64,000 nt of DNA. Origin: Melieria omissa. Taxonomy: Eukaryota; Arthropoda; Insecta; Diptera; Ulidiidae. A model generated the notes under the pieces. That model searched no databases and was not told the origin of the DNA. It worked only from the letters and a program-made list of their open reading frames with translations. A program made the translations under genes and the position numbers. Below are positions 11,350 to 22,350 of this stretch, piece after piece; positions within the stretch are counted from its first letter, which is position 1, and the number at the start of each line of letters is the position of its first letter. The stretch is taken from positions 13,431,032-13,495,031 of the forward strand of contig OZ020268.1 of the NCBI GenBank assembly GCA_963971225.1. The letters run 5' to 3'.

Positions 11350-11724
11350 ATGCCAGCTGGGAGCCAGTGTGCGAAAGTGACATTGTCAGCAGCAAATACA
11401 ACAACAATCAGAGCAACAACAGCGAGCAGTAGAGCAGCTGCTGCCACCAACACCATGAACGTCGCCGCCAAGCATTCGTCGTCCCCAGCCACATCCAAAG
11501 CCCGCCGCCTCCACGCGCCAGCCGCCGCCGCCTGCTGGCTGGCAGCGCGCCCCAGTATCCAAAAATCCATGTTTCTAACCCTTCTAGTCGTTGTCAGCTT
11601 ATGTGCGAATTGCGCTGTCAGCAGTCCGATGCAGCTGCAACAACAACAGCAACAACCGGAACAACAACAACAGCAGCAGTCCACAATACGCGTTCAGCAG
11701 TGCCGCGAGGGATGCTTTGAGAAG
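11350..11724 (+). CDS. First coding exon of a secreted Cys-rich protein, candidate anosmin-1 (Kal1)-like
   Basis: A 125-codon open frame ends in AAG|GTAAAA, a good splice donor, in phase 0. An in-frame TGA lies just upstream, so translation starts at 11350 or at a later ATG (11455, 11569). The Met at 11569 begins a signal-peptide-like segment (MFLTLLVVVSLCANCAVSS), so secretion is likely. A Gln-rich stretch follows (residues about 95-110), then RVQQCREGCFEK at the exon end. Joined to the exon at 53283, this gives CxxxC, ten residues, C, five residues, C, and then two residues before the next exon. The CxxxC and Cx5C spacings resemble the cysteine box of anosmin-1, an extracellular matrix protein with WAP and fibronectin type III domains downstream. 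The exon structure is well supported; the family name is inference. Poly-Gln and Ala-rich parts may be repeat-driven. Confidence 0.6.
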
Positions 11725-11739
11725 GTAAAATCCATGTAA

Positions 11740-12899
11740 CCAATCTACCCGTGTTCCCCCTCAGACGAAAACAAAAACAACAACAAAAACCTGAACACAT
11801 AACAGCGCCGACCGCTGAAAGCATTTTGGCAAACAACAACAAACCAAATCTGCCAGTACATATGCACAACAAAATGATTTTTTTGGCTCAAAACACGGCC
11901 GGGGTAGCCCGTTACACACACACAAACACACTCACACTCGCACTCACACACGTGCAGGCCAGTGAAATTGCATTTGCAATTACTTTGATGGATTTGCCGG
12001 ATTAATTTCGGGTTTGTTGAACTCGCAACACGCAACACACGACTGCAATATGTCTCGGCCGGCGCCGCACTTGTGACAGCGCGTCAGTAGCGGCAAATGG
12101 AGCAATCGCACGCGCGTACCGCTCGAAGCCGCCGACCACCCAACAACGCCCGACAAGTGTTTTCATTTTACGTTTTAATCGCGCACTTGCGCGGAATTTT
12201 AAGCAGCTTCGCCGACTTGTCTGGGGTCTGGGAAAGCGGCGCCGCTACATGGGGGTTGTGCGGCCGGCCGGCCGGTCTCGACACTCGCCTGGTCGCTGCA
12301 GTGTTTTGCATACAAATGCGACGCTTCTCAGCTTAAAACAAGCAAACGGCAGTGCTGTGTGTGTTTTTAGAATTCATTTTGTGGCGTTTTAAATGGCTTA
12401 ACGGTGATTCGCCTCGGGTTTTTTTTATACTTTTGAAGTCTTTTTTCTAATTTGTAGGCGATTGCGAAACAAATTTGTTTCGCTTTGAATGAAATTAAAA
12501 CTTTTTTTTAATGATGCCGTTCGAAAGCCAATTAAATTGTGTATTTAAAAAGGGGGCGTGTCGCACCCAGCTGCGCCATTTTAGAGCTGTTTAATCTCTA
12601 CGACGCTCGCTGTGCTCAGCCATTTTTATTTATTCCAAATAAACATTCATTGGATTCGAATCCTGATTGCTTCAGGGGTTTGAAATCAACTCTTAGCATA
12701 ATTTTTAAAGGAAAATAAGTTATATTAAGCAGAGCAACAAAATATGCTTTAACAACAAAAAACTTAACAAACAAAAAACAAAATCACAACTTAAATAAGT
12801 TCTTCCCTGGAATATTAGCCACATTGACGCAATTTTTGCAAACGTTGTAAGGTGCAACGTTTCAAAGACCCGGTTTTTTAGTGAGTAAAGAACATTAGA
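11740..12899. other. Intron start: CA/CAA repeats and GC-rich palindrome
   Basis: It holds an imperfect CACA/CTCACA microsatellite at about 11912-11952, a GC-rich stretch at 12040-12340 with the self-complementary run CGGCCGGCCGGCCGG near 12261-12275, and A-rich sequence after 12700. The 5' part of a large fly intron often holds enhancers; nothing here shows that directly. Confidence 0.4.
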
Positions 12900-13808
12900 G
12901 GATGTTAAGATTAAGATTAAGATTGGGTAGCGGGAGTCGAGCACTACCTGCCCGAGACACTGCGTCCAGTGTTGAACTATTGTGTCACGTCCCTTTATCT
13001 TACTGGAGGAGTTCGTATCTTCCAATATTATCCAGGAACTCTTTTATTTTCCTTAGATCAAATTCAGACAGATCCTTTGTCTGTATCAGTTCCCTCCCAA
13101 TACCCGCTTTCTTGCGTGTATGAGGGCGGGACATTCCGTTATGATGTGTACAGAAGTCTCCTCGTCTTCCATACAAAATCTGCATAGTTCGTTGTCCGTG
13201 ATTCCCAGTCGCGCTCTATGCATATTTAGCAGACAGTGTCCGCTTAGGATCCCCGTCATGAATCTAAGCTCTGCTCGGCTTAGCTCCAAGAGGTAATTAG
13301 ATTTCTTTGCAGAGTAAACTGGAAAGAAAAGCTTGGAACAGCGTTGTCCCACTGTGTTCGACCATTTGTGATTAGCTCGATTTAGAAATTCCTGTTTTAC
13401 ACAATGTCTGTAATGAGTCTTGCTAACACTTATGATTGGTTCAGGTCCGTAGGGTCGTCTTGCCGCCCCCTCCTTTGCCAATCTGTCCGCCTCCTCATTA
13501 CCATCGTGTCCACAGTGCGCAGGTACCCAGTGTATTATCACTTGGTTGTCCTTAGAAAGATCTTGGAGGACAGCGACTGTCTCCCAGACCAGTTTAGAGT
13601 CAAATGTCGTCGAGTTCAGAGCTTTGATTGCAGCCTGACTGTCAGACATTATGAATATCCTCTTCCTTTTAAAGTTAAGTGTTAGTATTGTCCTGGCACA
13701 TTCATTAATGGCATAGACCTCAGCCTGGAAGACTGTGGCCTTGTCCCCAAGACTGACTGAAAGTTGGGAGCCAGAGCAGAGGATGTTGCAGAGAACTTTA
13801 GTTGCCAA
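12900..13808 (-). mobile_element. 5'-truncated LINE with RNase H and CCHC end, copy 1
   Basis: A minus-strand frame (13808 to 13086, about 240 aa) contains an RNase H domain: Glu in FQAEVYAI, Asp in MSDSQAA, then HWVPAHCGHDGNEEADRLA with the last catalytic Asp. The first catalytic Asp lies upstream of the truncation. It continues to a zinc-knuckle-like CRFCMEDEETSVHIITECPAL. A one-base slip near 13100 separates this from the true C-terminus, which reads on to a stop near 13000 (DLSEFDLRKIKEFLDNIG). The 3' end carries three AATCTT units at about 12903-12925. Reverse transcriptase and endonuclease are absent. The domain order fits the I/Jockey/R1/LOA group. A second copy lies at 50665-51640. 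Confidence 0.88.
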
Positions 13809-14461
13809 ATGCCTTCAGACAATACAATTTGCAATTTCATTTAATTTACTAACACATGTCCAGCTAATGCAATCTTCCTTAATGCCTAAAGGAAATAATG
13901 CTAAAAAAATGATAAAACTTGTGTACGAAGTATTTTCACCTTTTTTAACTATTTTGGCTTAAAAATCCAACTTTCTTAAAATCCCCAAAATCAATGCAAT
14001 AAAATTGAATAATTTCCACTTCCTTGGGTATTCTTGTGTTAAAAGTCAAGTGAACCAATTCAAGTGAGCCACCAGCATTGTTTAAAATAAAAAGAAAAAG
14101 TCAGATTAAGGGACTTTGGGCAGTTGGTTGGAATAATGACGTGTCATTTTCTATGGGCAGATCACAACAAAAAAGGTAGACATACCTGACCGTATGCTAT
14201 GTCCTGTCTGTGGGTAGAAAAATGAGATGACGAACCACTTCCACTTATGCCTGTCTCGTCTACGTCCGAATCAGGTGTTAGACATTTGTCACTGATGTTT
14301 TGAGAAGCAACCACTTTTGAAAAGTATCAAAAGAAAAAAGTATCATGAGGCATCTTCTGAGTGTTGGTCTTAAACAAACACAAATATTTAGACCCGAATG
14401 CCTTAAACGATTCATTTCCTGCATTTCCATTGCTGGATTTTTATACAAACAACTTGAGTGC
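13809..14461. other. Non-coding intronic DNA
   Basis: AT-rich sequence with no transposon ends or gene signals that I can recognise. Confidence 0.35.
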
Positions 14462-14870
14462 GACAAGTGACGAGAGATGGTTGAGTTGTGAACCATTATG
14501 GACCAGAAAACTATACCAGAGATTGTACCTTACATACTTAATGTATGCAATGACATACTTAATGTATGTATTTAGCTCTTAGAAAGAAGTTGAAAACTGT
14601 GGTAGTCCTTTGAAAAGCATTACTGATGAGGGAAAACGACAATAGATCTGCATAACTTGAGTGAGACAAGTGGCGAGAGATGGTTGAGTTGTGAACCATT
14701 ATGGACCAGAAAAGTATACATTAGATAGTACCTGATATACTAAATGTATGTATTAAGCTCTTAGAAAGAAATTGAAAACTGTGCTTGTCCTTTGAAAAGT
14801 ATTATAGATAAAGGAATCGAAAATAGGTCTGAATACATATTTGGCTCATCTCGTCAGGTCCGTATGTCTG
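14462..14870. repeat. Tandem duplication, about 203-bp unit
   Basis: GACAAGTGACGAGAG at 14462 recurs as GACAAGTGGCGAGAG at 14665, and the following 180 bp match well (TGGTTGAGTTGTGAACC, TTATGGACCAGAAAA, GCTCTTAGAAAGAA). The two units are diverged, with an extra ATACTTAATGTATG copy in the first. Confidence 0.82.
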
Positions 14871-14972
14871 AAAAGTTTCCGACCTCAACATGAAGATGGC
14901 GGTACTCGTCAAGAAAAGGTAGGGATTGATTCCCTGGGAATGTGTTTGCGCCTCTTTTGGAAGCTACTTATA

Positions 14973-15165
14973 AGGTTAGGTTAGGTACGCTGGCTGGCTA
15001 AAATAGGCCACGCATAGACCCTATTGGGCCTCTGGCGGTATCAGTTGGAGCTTCTTAGTGTTGCATATTGCCGTAAAAGTGATCGGTGAGAATGCAAGTG
15101 TTCCTAGGGTAGTTCAGCATTACGGACCTCCTCCAATCCATGAAAGAACGGGGCCCTTAAGTAAG
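14973..15165. repeat. AGGTTAGGTTAGG-headed sequence
   Basis: It starts AAGGTTAGGTTAGGTACG, then GCTGGCTGGCTAAAATAGG and CCACGCATAGACCCTATTGG. I associate such AGGTT-headed sequences with dispersed fly repeats, but no second full copy is present here. It is not a telomere array, because only two or three units occur. Confidence 0.3.
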
Positions 15166-15221
15166 TTGTTGTTGTAATCTTGAGACAGCCAGACAGGAGC
15201 AGAGAATGTTCTCTAAGAAAC

Positions 15222-15450
15222 TCACAAAAAAATCATCCATTTTGGACACTCAATTGTCGTTTGACAATGTTTTGAGTCAGTCGACGAGTGAGTGTTTTTG
15301 TGAAAATGGGAATGAAAAACTGTACAGAGCAATCATTAAATATTTGTTTTTAAAAAGTTGTACGCCTATGAAACCGAAAACGGGTTAAACACTGTCTATA
15401 GGGACTCTTCATCATTATTTACCAACGGTGAAATTTTGGGCAGCCGTGAA
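15222..15450. repeat. Dispersed repeat matching 8828-8945
   Basis: AAAAAAATCATCCATTTTG, then AAAACGGGTT, then CACTGTCTATAGGGACTC and GGTGAAATTTTGGGCAGC, in the same order as near 8830-8945 but with a longer middle. It is evidently an old dispersed element of unknown class. Confidence 0.6.
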
Positions 15451-15574
15451 ATTTAACGCCTTTGTACCAATTTGGGAGACGTTGATCGTCTGATAGGAGC
15501 TCCAGCTACAACCACTGATGATAACAAATTTCACAAAGTTCACTCAAGTTCATCGCATAGTGATAGACAACCGT

Positions 15575-15995
15575 CGAATTAAAGTGAGAATGATAGCAGA
15601 CTATGAATATGTTCAAAGAAAGTTTACGTCACATATTAAAGTTGACTTTTAATCTCTGTCGTTCTAGAAAAATTATTTTACTAGAAAGAGCCCAGCTGGG
15701 AACCATGGTTATTGTTCTGTCGAGGAGATAACAGACTAATAATGTGTCCATAAAAAGTTTTTGTCACATATTGAAGTTTACTCCTATCTGTCGTCCTAAA
15801 GAAATTCTTTAACCAAAAAGGGCTGGGAACCATGGTTATTGTTCTGTCAAAAAGATAACAGATATTTGAATATGTCCAAAGAATATGTCGCTGTTGTTCT
15901 AAAGAAATTCTCTAACTAGAGGACCCAGCTGGGAACCATAGTTATTGTCCTGTCGAGGAGATAGCAGAAGCATGAATATGTCCAATAAATCCAAT
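15575..15995. repeat. Diverged tandem array, about four units of 100-133 bp
   Basis: The unit core CCCAGCTGGGAACC, then ATGGTTATTGTTCTGTCGAG and GATAACAGA, occurs at 15691, about 15821 (start damaged) and 15923. An earlier partial unit (GATAGCAGACTATGAATATG) lies at about 15592. TATGTCC and TAAAGAAATTC words recur between cores. Confidence 0.72.
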
Positions 15996-16288
15996 AAATG
16001 TGTTTGTCAAATATTGAATCAAAATTTTGATATGAGAAAGTTTCTCGCGCTATTGTTAAAAGTCGTGTTTGCTCACGGTAGATCAAAAATTGTTCGAATA
16101 AACCTTTTCAATGCTCTATTTGGGCGGATTAAAGAGATGGGAGCATCGCTGGAAGAACTGTATAGACTTGGACTTAATTTTGAAGAAAAAATTTATTGTA
16201 TCTTTGTCGGGACAAAAACTTTTCAGACCACAATTGTACATTTAGAGCCACTAACCAAGTTTTTTGAGCCAAGCGGTACGATTGGACT

Positions 16289-17059
16289 TTAACCCTTTCG
16301 CCACAGGTTTTTACTGGAGAAAGTTAAATCTTTAAATTTCTCGGATTTCTCTTTTGTGTGGTTTTATCAGCAACATTCGACAGTAATTTTTTTAACTCTG
16401 TTGCCGAGTCCTGTTTTTTTAAAGTTTTGTCATATGACAGCAATCATATCTTTCTGGCTGTAATTATTGCTTTAACATAAAATTTTTTTCTCATAGCAAA
16501 AAAAAATATTTTTTAATTTATTTCACCTAAAATTATTTAAAAAAAAATAAAAAATGAAATAAAAACTGAATTTAAAAATGTTTCTTTTTTGCTTTTTCTT
16601 TCTTCACTATGAAACGATATAACATTAAAAAAACGTATACTTATCTTTTTATAAACTTAACCCTTTCGGGACGGAGTTTAATTTTGAAATCCAAAATACT
16701 CTCAGTAGAAATATTCGAATGCTATGAATGTTGGGGTTAGAAAATTATATTGGATGCTTACAAATTCTGAAATCATCCTTTTATGCGGAAAGACCAAAAT
16801 CGAAAGAATATTTTGCGTGGGTTGTAAGTTTTGAATAATTGTTTTGAGTGGCATCAAAAACTTGCTGGGACGTATTATTCCAGTAGTCCCGAAAGGGTTA
16901 AATATTCATTTGATTAATTTTGTATTATTTCTAAAACTTCAAACTATTCTTATAAACAACAAAAAGATTATAATTTTTAAAACCATAGAGTTTTCAAACA
17001 TCCACAAAGTAGCATGTTGCCATATGGCAACAAAGTAGCGAAAAGGCAAAAGGGGTAAT
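16289..17059. mobile_element. piggyBac-like MITE, family A, copy 2, interrupted
   Basis: It starts at TTAA (16289-16292) with CCCTTTCGCCACAGG and ends near 17059 with AAAAGGGGTAA, in which the TTAA is mutated. It keeps the subterminal palindrome TTGCCATATGGCAA near 17016-17029. Its interior aligns with the copies at 4805 and 21908, but a second TTAA MITE (16661-16897) splits it. It is non-coding. Confidence 0.82.
16661..16897. mobile_element. piggyBac-like MITE, family D, nested
   Basis: A 237-bp element with perfect ends CCCTTTCGGGAC and GTCCCGAAAGGG, flanked by TTAA at 16657-16660 and 16898-16901. Where uninterrupted family A copies read ACTTAAATATTCAG, this one reads ACTTAA, the insert, then TTAAATATTCA. 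The host TTAA was therefore duplicated exactly, as piggyBac-type transposition does. Confidence 0.9.
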
Positions 17060-18605
17060 GCGTGGAAAATATTGAAGAAAATATAAAAGTTCATTGAACG
17101 ATTCTTTCAAAAATCCTGAAGACAATTTGACTGATAATTTCACTAAAACTCCATTTTAGTTACAGGGATAAGAAAGAGGAACGAGCAACCCACACAGTTG
17201 TCTAATATCGAAAAACTTTGACGTTGCAAGCTACGTACATAATTATGCTTGAGTGCAACATATGTGTTTATGTGTGTGTGTGTGTGGAGGGCAATTAGTT
17301 TGCATATCTGCGAGCGGCAGGAACTTGAAATGTCGGCAAAGTTGCAACACGCGTTTGTGCAATGCAACAATGCAGAAATTTAAATAGCAACAGCTGTCAA
17401 TTTGCATTTGTAATTTAGAGCGCCTCAAAAGCAGTCAAACTTTGAACTCGTTGCAAAATGAACACACGTACACAACTAAACTCAGCTCAACTCGACTCAA
17501 CTTAACTCAGCTAAACACAACTAAACAAAAGTTGAATTAAACTGAACCGAACTCAAACAAAACAAAACGAATTGAAATGAAATGAAATACCAAACCAAGT
17601 TCGGTAAAGCAGTTTGTGTGTGTCTGTCTGTCAGTCTGACTCGGTGCTTGTTTGTTTGTTTGTATGTTTGCTGCACATTTTGAGCGAAATGATAGAATTA
17701 AATTTGAATTGTCATTCGAAATGCAAATGTGCAAAGTACAAAATGTGACAATTACGATTTGTGTGCGTCGGTTGGTTGGGCTGTGCGTTGCGTGGCAAGT
17801 GTGGCAATTGGCGCAGCAATGGACAGACTTGTCAGTGTGTTGGCAATAGGTACATAGATATTCTGGATTATTTGCATATACGTACATATATGCCCAACGA
17901 TATGCAAATTGATAAAACGCAAATGTGTTGTATGCAACAAAAACTTTTGTGGGGGAAAACCGGACATAGGGGTAGATGTGAGAGACCTTTTAAAGAGTGT
18001 AGAGGGTGAAGAAAAAACTGATGTCAGAGACATATGAAACGTTGCAAACATTTGACCACAGAAAATATTTTTGGAATTTTTTTTTCATAATTTTTAAAAA
18101 TTTTACTGGCAGAAGAGCTGTGCGGAAGAGACGTTTCTAGGGTTAAAAATTTAGCAGGTGTTGAAAAGTTGTGCAAATTTTAAAAGAGTTAATAAAGTAG
18201 AAACAAATCATACAGCGGTAGCATAGTTAAAAGTTGATTATTGATACCTGAAGTGGTTTCTTTGTGCTAGAAGAGCAGAAAGATGGATGGGTGATGGGCT
18301 TCGGGGTTCCATAAAACAAGCAGATGGGGTATAATTGTAAAAATTGTTAGAGTTGAATTGATTAAGAAGAATAGATCCCTACACGATTGAGACAAATTGA
18401 GTAGGAAAACATAGTTGAACGAACGTTAGCATAGATTGAGCCAAAGGGGCCATTCACGGTTCTACAGAATTTCTATTTACAAATCGTTCTACACTGAACT
18501 CGCATTTATTTCATGGTTGTGTATTATTAACTTTCTGATATATAAACCTTTCCTATTTTCATTTAGTATTCTCAAATATCTTACAACTTATATATGAAAT
18601 TCATG
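17060..18605. other. Non-coding intronic DNA with simple repeats
   Basis: It has a (TG)n tract at about 17271-17286 and a degenerate AACTCA/AACTAAAC pentamer-hexamer run at 17469-17560. It also has TTTG and TGTC runs at 17615-17670. Otherwise it is AT-rich and featureless. Confidence 0.45.
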
Positions 18606-18978
18606 CGTGTTGCCTGAAATGACTTTCTCCGGAATCTTAAAAAATACTGAAATTTCATAAATTTTATTTAATTTTATTAAAAAATATCTTAAATTTGTTT
18701 TATAAATTGCATAGTTTTAAAGGAATTAAACTTCTCATAAAAAATAAAAATATATAAATATATATATATATATAAACAAAATATGTTTTGTTCCCAATAC
18801 CGTTTCCCAATTCCTACCCAATTCGTTATCCAAAAATCTCCCAAAAATCCATTAGGGATCCAAAAAAAGACTTGAATCTACTAAATTTTCTCCTTAACAA
18901 TTCTCCCTCCTAAAAATTCTCCTAGAAGGCCAAGAATCTCCTAAATCTAGGAAGAAATCTCCTAAACTGGCAACACTT
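18606..18978. mobile_element. hAT-like MITE, family B, copy 2
   Basis: The left end CGTGTTGCCTGAAATGAC and right end AAACTGGCAACACT match the terminal repeats of the copy at 41424, with small losses. Inside, AAACTTCTCATAAAAAATAAA and CCAAAAATCTCCCAAAAATCC are shared. A middle stretch of family B is missing and replaced by an (AT)n run. No clear 8-bp target duplication remains. Confidence 0.78.
18750..18774. repeat. (TA)n microsatellite
   Basis: TA run with one interruption, inside the hAT-like family B copy. Confidence 0.9.
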
Positions 18979-19865
18979 ATAAAAGCAATTATACAAAATA
19001 TTTAACAAATACATTTTGTATGCTTCCCTCAGTGGAAATGGTTTTCATGAGGTTTCTTCTATGAAGCTCTAAAAATGCGTATATATGTAAACATTTTTGA
19101 AAAGTGCCCACTTTCTGTTGCTATTGGTTTGAGTAATGAAGAATTCCTATGACCTTGATGGGTTAAGGTCAAGTGCCCACAAATTCTTCGTTCGAACTTT
19201 GCCTCCTCACTTCTGCATCCTTTCAGAACCAATGCATTCCCTGCAACCTGAATTGTATACAAAAATTAAGAGTTCATTGCAGCAATAATCTCAAATAGAA
19301 CCCATTGGTTTGGCAAACTTTATCCACAAACTCAATTTTCAACAAAACCCAGCGATACCTTTTCCAATGTTGTGAAAAACTGTTCTTCGCTTGAGTCGTT
19401 TTTTCAGAGTGGTGCAAAATATATTGAAATATTTGAGTAGTATATTTCATGTCCTGCATAAATTAAAAACACAAATAATATAGAAAAAATGTAAGCAATA
19501 AAACACTAAAAAAAATTAACCAATTAAATCCTAAAAGTTCTCATTTCAAATTTTCCAAAATACACTTTTCACCTTATTGCTTGTCGCTCCCTTCTCTCTC
19601 CCTTTGAAAAAAACGACTTGTGTATTAATTGAACCGAATTGACGTCTTCTTCAAATAACACACTAATAAAAAACCACTTGAATACTTTTTTATATCCAAA
19701 TATAATAGCTTAAAATATATTGTTGTCGAATTCGATGAAGTCGAATTCTCGTTCCACCCTTTTACGCTTTGATTATTTGATGAATCAAATTAAGTGCAAC
19801 ATGCCACAATGGTTTCCCCAAAATCCTGCAATCATTTCACACAACCACACTCATACATTCGCACA

Positions 19866-19890
19866 TACACACACACACGCGCACACACAC
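19866..19890. repeat. (CA)n microsatellite, imperfect
   Basis: CACACACACACGCGCACACACACA-type run with one CGCG interruption. Confidence 0.9.
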
Positions 19891-21061
19891 ATAGACACAC
19901 TTGAGTGCACGCACTTGCCTCGAGGTGTACACGACCTTTGGCAATTTTACTACGTTGCCACTCGGCGCCTGCCAACAACAAAACATACCATTGTATACAA
20001 CAATAGCAACAAAACAACAACAAAAAAAGCCAACGAGCGAGAATTTCAACTAAAAATTATGAAAAAGTCAAAAGTGGGCACTTGAAAGACTCCCAGACAG
20101 CAGACAGGACCCAGACCCAGGCGCCGGCCGCACCCCCCACGGCAGTGCTTTGCAAACAGTCGCAGCCAGCTGTCGGCTCTGCCAAGGTAAAGTTCAATTC
20201 CATTCAGCCATTCAGTTATTCCATTTCATTTCATCTCATCTCGACGCAGCTGACCTCCGCTCGCTCCGCAACCGACGCGCACAATGAGTTTTCATTTCAC
20301 TTGTGTGTGTGCGTTTTTTTTCGCTCTGATTTGGCATTCACGTTTTTGGGGGAAATTTCTGAATTTATATTTTTATAAAAGCCTGCGCAGCGTCATTCAA
20401 AACCAGCCAAAAACCAGCATAACAACAACCACAAAAAATGGATGAAATCATGAAATGGGCAAAAATATTTTCTATTTAAATTTGAAGCACACTTAAAATG
20501 GGGAAATATAAAAATAAATATAGCCGACTATACACACAACAACAACAAATAATACGCAATGCGCCAACACTGAAGCAACATTGAAAAAGTTGCCTGCAAG
20601 TTCAAGTGGGGCGCTCAGGGGCCAAGTTTCCCGGCGCAATGCCCGCAGCGATAGAGCGACGAGAAAAGAGAAGTGGGGGCGCGAGGGGTGGTGCAGTATT
20701 ATTAGCGAAATGAATTCAAGTTGAAAATTTGTATGCACTCACATTTACATGCGCGCTGGCCAGTAGCGGCGTAAAGTGGCAAACAACAACAACAAGAACA
20801 AAATAAAGGACATGAAAATCGATATTTTCTAAGCAACTTAAACGAAAGCGGGAAAACGAACAACAAGCTGCCACCGCATAAATACAAAAATCCATGTGAA
20901 CGTGTACGCGTGTGTGTGTATGTGTGTGTGACAAGCTTAGAAAAAAGGGAATCTTTTATTATGTTTGCTTTGGCGCGGATTACGAGTGCTGCCGTCTGTC
21001 GTATTTTATTTTTGTTGTTCTTCTTGCGCACTGGCAACACTGTCAGTTGCTGCTTGCAATT

Positions 21062-21083
21062 GGTTGTTGTTGTTGTTGTTGTT
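21062..21083. repeat. (GTT)n microsatellite
   Basis: Seven GTT units. The same unit, or its complement CAA, recurs at many places in the window. Confidence 0.9.
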
Positions 21084-21907
21084 TTGTTTGCAAGTAATTT
21101 CGGTTTAGGATTTCGATTTGTTGATATTTCCCGGTATTTGCCAAGTAGCCGAAAGGGGTACTTTGGCAGGACACACAGGACGCGCAAAGAAGGCGTCGAA
21201 AAGCACAACAACAACAAGAAAAGTAAAACATGGGGTTATTTATTTAAAGATATTAGCTGCATATTTGTTCGTTGCATACTTATTTGTTTGTTGTGGTTGG
21301 TGATGTAATGCGAAAAAAAATTCAAAGAAATTGTCCAAAGGAAGAACACAAAACGGCGATAATGTGTTTTGAAGGCGCAAAGCGTCTAAAATTGCCATTT
21401 TTAAGTTTATTTATTTATTGCTATAAGCAGTGATTTACAAGGATCTGAACATTGAAGTCGCTATTGGGCGACAATAATGAAACTGTAAACATAAATAAAT
21501 ATTCTTAAAAGTATTTGGCAATAAAAAAATGGCTAACTGCAGTTCTTGGGGAGGAGCAACGATGGTTTAGGATCTCAGTTTTATTCGTTTCTCATTAACC
21601 GATAAATATTTTTTAGCGCAGAAACTGAAATTCTTCCTAAATATTGGAAGAATGCTGGGTTCTCACCGACTAAAGCTCATAAATATTGTTTTATGACTTC
21701 TGCCATCACAGTGAAAGCATCCTTTGTGCTCAATATTTGTACTCAACTTAGTTTTCATAAGAACAGAAACATTCAGGAGAGTACTTCCTGCGAAAGGGCT
21801 CTGCCACAGTCTTTATCGGACATCACATCATCATCAGTCGAATCCTTCGACTGCATTAGTCGAGATATTGGCAAAGTGTCTGTCTTTCCTAAGCTACAGA
21901 CTTTTCT

Positions 21908-22350
21908 TTAACCCTCTCGCTATTTAGTTGCCATATGGCAAAATGCTACTTTGTGGACGTCTGAACCCTGTGTGGCTTCAAGAATACATTTGTTGTTGGT
22001 CCTTAGAATAGTTTGAAGTTTTAGGAAAAATACGAAATTAATAAACTGAATATTTAAGTTTAAAGAAGAGAAGTATACACGTTTTTTTAATGGTATATCT
22101 TGACATAGTAAAGGAAGAAGAACCAGAAAAATTAGATAATTTGACGTTTTCTTTCAATTTAGGTACTTTTTTAACTTTGGCTGAAGTAAATGAAGAAATA
22201 TTCAAATTTTCGCCACAACAATGTGGTTGCTCTCATAGAAAAATACTTTAAAATACAGGGTCCGAGTATAGAAATGTAAAAATTTCTTATGGAATAATGG
22301 AATTTAAAATTTTAACTTTTCCCAGTAAAAATCTGTAGCAAAAGGGTTAA
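21908..22350. mobile_element. piggyBac-like MITE, family A, copy 3
   Basis: A 443-bp element bounded by TTAA at 21908-21911 and 22347-22350. It lies opposite to the copies at 4805 and 16289, with the TTGCCATATGGCAA palindrome near its left end (21929-21942). Its ends read CCCTCTCGCTA and, on the other strand, CCCTTTTGCTACAG. It is one of the most complete copies, with no coding capacity. Confidence 0.88.

Larger units (their letters stand above)
18979..21907. other. Non-coding intronic DNA with microsatellites
   Basis: It contains CA-type tracts (19866-19890), TG tracts near 20905-20930, a (GTT)n tract at 21062-21083 and CAA runs near 19975-20020. A GC-rich piece at 20082-20186 ends in a splice-donor-like AAG|GTAAAG and is discussed as a finding. 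No gene is otherwise supported. Confidence 0.45.

Noticed and set aside
14973..14990. Insect-type telomeric TTAGG repeat
   Set aside because: Only two or three AGGTT units, embedded in unique sequence. Flies generally lack TTAGG telomeres.
15945..16292. 115-codon open frame next to the MITE at 16289
   Set aside because: It starts inside a tandem repeat and ends in the MITE terminus (its stop comes from the TTAA), and no domain was recognised.
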